Shown here one piece after another: positions 60,129 through 64,000 of a DNA stretch of 64,000 nucleotides. Under the pieces are notes generated by a model, which saw nothing but the letters and a program-made list of their open reading frames with translations, made no database searches and was not told where the DNA came from. The DNA is taken from contig CM041538.1 of assembly GCA_023238725.1 (NCBI GenBank), positions 1,704,182 through 1,768,181 of the forward strand, in the 5' to 3' direction. Each line of letters opens with the position of its first letter. The stretch's first letter is position 1. A program made the translations under genes and the position numbers. Origin of the DNA: Scortum barcoo (taxonomy: Eukaryota; Chordata; Actinopteri; Centrarchiformes; Terapontidae).

Positions 60129-60908
60129 CCCTCCTTGTGTGAATCTTCAGTCCTCTGGAGGAGAGCCAAATGAGATCAACTGCAGTGGAATTCCTTTGCT
60201 TCCAGAGACACAAACACATCAATTACAGCCCGCCCTGGCTTTCCCTCTGATCCCTGCTGTCCCTCCCTCTTCCCCTCATCTCACAGCACTCCTCTCCTCT
60301 ATCATCTCCCTCTGTCCGTCATTTCCAGAGGAACCGCAGGGAATTAAGTAAACATATGCAAAATGCTCAAACGTATCTGTTGTAGCCACCATTTTCTATT
60401 AAAGAAAGTTTTAAATATGTAAATTCAACATGGAAATAGGAGGGTGGGCAGGCATCTTGGCATGTTAAAACATGACCTGTGGGAGAAGCTGCACACTTTC
60501 ATCTTCAGTTTAAACCTCTTACCATTGTGTTTATGTATGTTTGTGTGTACACATAAATCTGTGCCTTAAATAAATACATGTATGTTTTTATACACTAAAT
60601 AAACAGTTTAGACTTAATCAGTCATATTATACAATTAGAAATAATCAGCCACTTGCATGTGATTTTGCTGATGGTTTGCATTGTTTTCAAGAGAGCTGTG
60701 ATTCCCAGCGGCCCTCATTCTTCACAGAAGAAATATTAGCAAAGCTGCTGATTGACAGTAGAAAATGTTAGGATGCCCTTCATAACGCTCAGCCTGATAT
60801 TACCACGGCAGCTGATTGAAAAACCACACTCGTATCCCATTACATAGGCGTATATTTCTACACATCCTGTGTTAATAAACGCCCTGGATTCATGACTGCT
60901 TAATCTCC

Positions 60909-60911
<3 letters not shown>

Positions 60912-60954
<43 letters not shown>

Positions 60955-60956
60955 AG
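60912..60956. repeat. (CA)n microsatellite
   Basis: About 22 CA units with one AA interruption. Confidence 0.95.
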
Positions 60957-61989
60957 AATGAGATCTTGAATAAAGCAGAGCCGAGGAGCCTTTTTATCAC
61001 TGGCCACCCACACATTGTGCAAAGAGTTAGTGCAGTCAGAGGAGACGGGCTGCTGGAGGAAGGTGTTTGGATGAAGAACAAAGAAGAAATAAACCGTTCA
61101 TATTTTCATTTGGCAGCTCTAACTGATAAAATTATTTAACTGTTACTTATAGAAAGTTTTCATATTTCCCATCAGTGTACTTCTGGGTATAAATGGTGAG
61201 GACATGTCCTTACCGTTGTCATGGCACTGCTAAATAATACCCACCAATATTTTTACCCATTTCAAACGATTGAATGTCAGGTGTGTGTGTTTCCCACAAA
61301 TATGATGATAAGAGTGAAAGAGTGAGATATGTGGGATAACTGATCCAATGACCTATGTATTGTTGGCTTGCTCCAGCATTGGAAGTAGTAATTGGAATTA
61401 TTATTGTATGGGCCATTATGTTATGGACATTTAATATAGGACAAATGAGCCACAGCTTGTTCAGCTGATGATTTTGTGGATGTCATGCATCATTTTATAA
61501 ATCACATCCAAGCAGCAGCTTGAGCAGCACAGAGACACATGAGCTGTGTCTCATGACAGCATAAGCTGATATAAAAATGAAAAAACCTCAAGTTGTTTGG
61601 CCAAATCAACAGATAGGACAGAGTTTCAGATTTATCTTGTTAAATTCTTCTATTTATATGAGTCAAATAAAATATGAAATATCTGTTAAAAACCAGAGAA
61701 CAATTCAGACATGTTTAGTTTTATGCAACTTATAGGGGTGTTGTTTAGAAACTATCTCCTAACTTCAGCTATTCATGTGTGTACCAAATGTGTGTGCCCA
61801 TGAGTGCTCATGTCTGCACACAGTAGAGAAAAAGCAAGAGCAAGTACACAGTGAATTAAACAAAAATAAAACCAAACTTGCTCCTTAATTATGATATCCT
61901 GATCTCATAATAAAAGAAATTATTTCTTTCTTTAATAAATTCTTAAGGATTCTCTTGCAGTACCTGCTGTAAATATCCTTTATGCAGGG

Positions 61990-62600
61990 CAGAGTACCAG
62001 CTATTTCATGTTAAGTGGAGTGAACCACTCTTTGCAGGGCCTTGCGGTCTTGTTAGGTGCTGTTCCCGTACCAGGCAGTGATGTTTCTCCTTCAGGATGC
62101 TCTTGATGGTGCAGAAGTAGAAATTCCTCAGTGTCTGAGGGGATATCCATCATTTATTTAAGTCTCTGAGGTGAAACACTCTCTGCCTTGCCTTCCCTAC
62201 CGCAGAGTCAGAATGCAGCATCCAGGTCAGGCCCTCAGTGATGTGGACACCAAGGTGTTTAAAACTGTCCTTTCCACTGTGGAACCATCAATGCTAAGGG
62301 GGGTGTAGTTCCTCCCCTCTCCTTAGTCTTGCTGACAGAAGGAGGTTGTAATCTTGACACCAACTGGTTAAGCTCTCCACCCCCCTCAGGTAGACCTTTT
62401 CATTGTTATCAGTGATCAGGCTATGATCAGGCCCACCACAGTAAACTTTATGATGTGGCTACATGGTGTCCACCCACCCTCACCACCTGGGTCTGCCTTT
62501 CAGGAAGTCAACCAACTTGTACAGAGAGGTGTTTAATCCAGGTCCTAGAGTTTTGTGATGCGCCTGGAGCCTCCTGTATTGTGTCTTAGTTAGAAGTAAG
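61990..62600 (-). pseudogene. L2-type LINE reverse transcriptase relic, deleted
   Basis: Minus strand. G-L-N-T-S-L (about 62535) and V-D-F-L-K-G-R-P (about 62505) are the region after motif A. A degenerate C-terminal side of the A-D-D box (V-V-G-L-I, about 62430) follows, then S-K-T-K near 62330. After that come G-P-D-L-D-A-A-F (about 62220) and I-S-P-Q-T-L-R-N-F-Y-F-C-T-I-K-S-I-L (62095-62150), the thumb block (family M-S-P-x-I-L-x-N-F-Y-x-x-T-I-E-S-I-L). Motif B and the bulk before the catalytic box are missing, and stops are frequent. It is the same broad LINE type as the 50.7-kb relic. Confidence 0.75.
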
Positions 62601-64000
62601 AAAACTTTATTCAAACTACTGTTGACATTGCAGTCTCTCTTGACTGTATAGCTTGTAAATTTCTCACCTCACTTAGGGTTTCAGTTTCTAATATCCATTG
62701 CTGTAATCAATGCTTCATTTTTTAGAGAGACAGATTAAAGAAATGGTGCATGAGAAATTGCACTGAGCTCAGAAGCTGGTGGAACAGAGACTAACTGAAT
62801 GTGTCATCAGGGCTCTGACTCTCTGATGCATGCTTAGTTTTGATAGCCGTCACCAAACAGTGCTTTAGTATTTAGATGTTCTAGCAGGATGTGATGATTA
62901 AAAGTGGTCATTGCTGGTTTGTGGTATGCCAAGCTGTTATCAGCTTTGCTGTCACTGTCACTGTTGGTCATCCTGCATATACACTAGCAGCCATTTCAGC
63001 TTTTGTAGTCATAACTCAACATAAATTTCTCAAAGTTCTCATCTAAAGTAATTTTTCCATCATTTTAGCTGTAATCTCTGCTGTCAAATGAAACAATCAG
63101 AAAAGTTTAGAGGAGGGGGATCTCTCTGTGAGACAAATGCAAAATGTCTCACAGGTTGACCCTGCTTTAACTTAGGAGTCACGAGCTGAAAAGATTTGGA
63201 ACTGTTGTCTTTTTAAATAATAAAAAATACATTTTTATATATAATACACAAGAGGCAAGTGAAAAAAAGGTTTCCAGGCTCTTTGGCTCAAGTATTTCAT
63301 GTTGTCACATTAATCCTGGCTACAGAAACCTGATGTTCACCACCTTATGTTCTCACAATATTCTCTTCCATGTGAGTTTTGAATAGATTTTGCTTGATAT
63401 AAACTATGAAATGAATCTGTTCTTTCATAGGGATTATCATTTCAAAAGCACTACAGAACAGACCATGTTAGAACACTGGACAGAGATTATGGAGTTAATT
63501 TTACTGGGTAAATTTTATATGGATGGAGCATTTTAACATTAGAAGCCGTTTCTGCAAAGGCCAAGACTCCAGAGGTCCAGGATACTATTTAACTCTTTAC
63601 CCATTATTGCGCAGTGCAGGATTTCATTATTAAAGTTACTGTAAAAGGCCCATCTGCCCATTCCAAATGCCATAGTATCCTCTTTAAGTTCAGATTCCAA
63701 CTCATGTACTCATTCAGGTACTCATGTCCAACACCAATAGTCTCTCCTGTGCCATGGTGCTTCTCAGATTGAATTAGTTTTAGTTTTATAAGGATCTTTT
63801 AGTGCTTGCAACAGTAGAGTTCGAAATAGTTTAACTGGTGTGGGTACATCAAGCTCACTATATGGAGTAATATTTTGTGAATCAGGTGAACTAAACCATG
63901 CTCATATTTACTTCATAGGGGATGCTAATGCAAGTCTGAATGAGAGGACTTGTTCTAGTAAATATGAGGATAAATAAACTTTGTATTGGTCAGAAAGGGT
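62601..64000. other. Intergenic DNA, nothing recognised
   Basis: AT-rich, with no motifs or element ends to the window edge. Confidence 0.4.

Larger units (their letters stand above)
59695..61975. other. Intergenic DNA with GT/CA microsatellites
   Basis: GT tract 60094-60125 and CA tract 60912-60956. Frames across them are artefacts. Confidence 0.45.

Overview
The window looks like non-coding, repeat-rich chromosomal DNA of a teleost fish, probably a percomorph. No host protein-coding gene could be supported. The long reading frames are short, lack start-to-stop architecture, or belong to mobile elements. The fish assignment rests on the elements: a Rex3/RTE-type LINE, Rex1/L2-type LINE remnants with GATA/GAATC-like tails, a PIF/Harbinger miniature element starting TGGCCCTTTTCCACTAGTACC, a TTAA-flanked piggyBac-like miniature element, a tRNA-derived SINE, Ty3/gypsy relics and many CA/GT microsatellites.

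Layout. 1-4.3 kb: Harbinger-type element (661-1201), then a piggyBac-like element (1605-3551) carrying a nested antisense LINE tail. 4.3-5 kb: solo-LTR-like element. 6.8-7.4 kb: LTR-like element with a long GT tract. 8-12 kb: LINE scraps, an antisense LTR-like piece and a decayed reverse transcriptase. 12.5-14.2 kb: Ty3/gypsy integrase relic split by an antisense solo LTR. 14.2-24.6 kb: mostly unannotatable AT-rich DNA. 24.6-27.4 kb: a composite of (ATCT)n, a LINE with a restriction-like endonuclease split by an antisense LTR-like insertion, a second solo-LTR-like element, and a perfect 125-bp-arm palindrome around GT/TA/CA repeats. 31.4 kb: two tandem hairpins. 32.5-35.9 kb: near full-length antisense Rex3/RTE LINE with a 12-13 bp target-site duplication. 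37.9-39 kb: internally deleted Rex1-like LINE and a second Harbinger-type copy. 40.5-41.1 kb: SINE followed by an antisense LTR-like piece. 45-47.5 kb: L2/SINE tails and a Rex1-like LINE with most of its reverse transcriptase. 50.6-51.1 kb: another LINE relic. 52.8-53.6 kb: LTR-like element followed by a primer-binding-site-like motif. 57.2-58.5 kb: LTR-like element and an antisense L1-type endonuclease relic. 62-62.6 kb: antisense LINE reverse-transcriptase relic.

There is no operon-like or pathway logic. The relations between features are insertion order (who sits inside whom) and decay. All element coding regions seen carry stops or frameshifts, so none appears autonomous. The least usual structures are the perfect palindrome at 27019-27375, the Harbinger pair that keeps promoter-like motifs and the first codons of a Myb/SANT-like gene, the nested insertions, and the tandem hairpins at 31371-31452. 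I did not find a convincing new gene system. Family names come from recall of protein and terminal motifs and were not checked against a repeat library.
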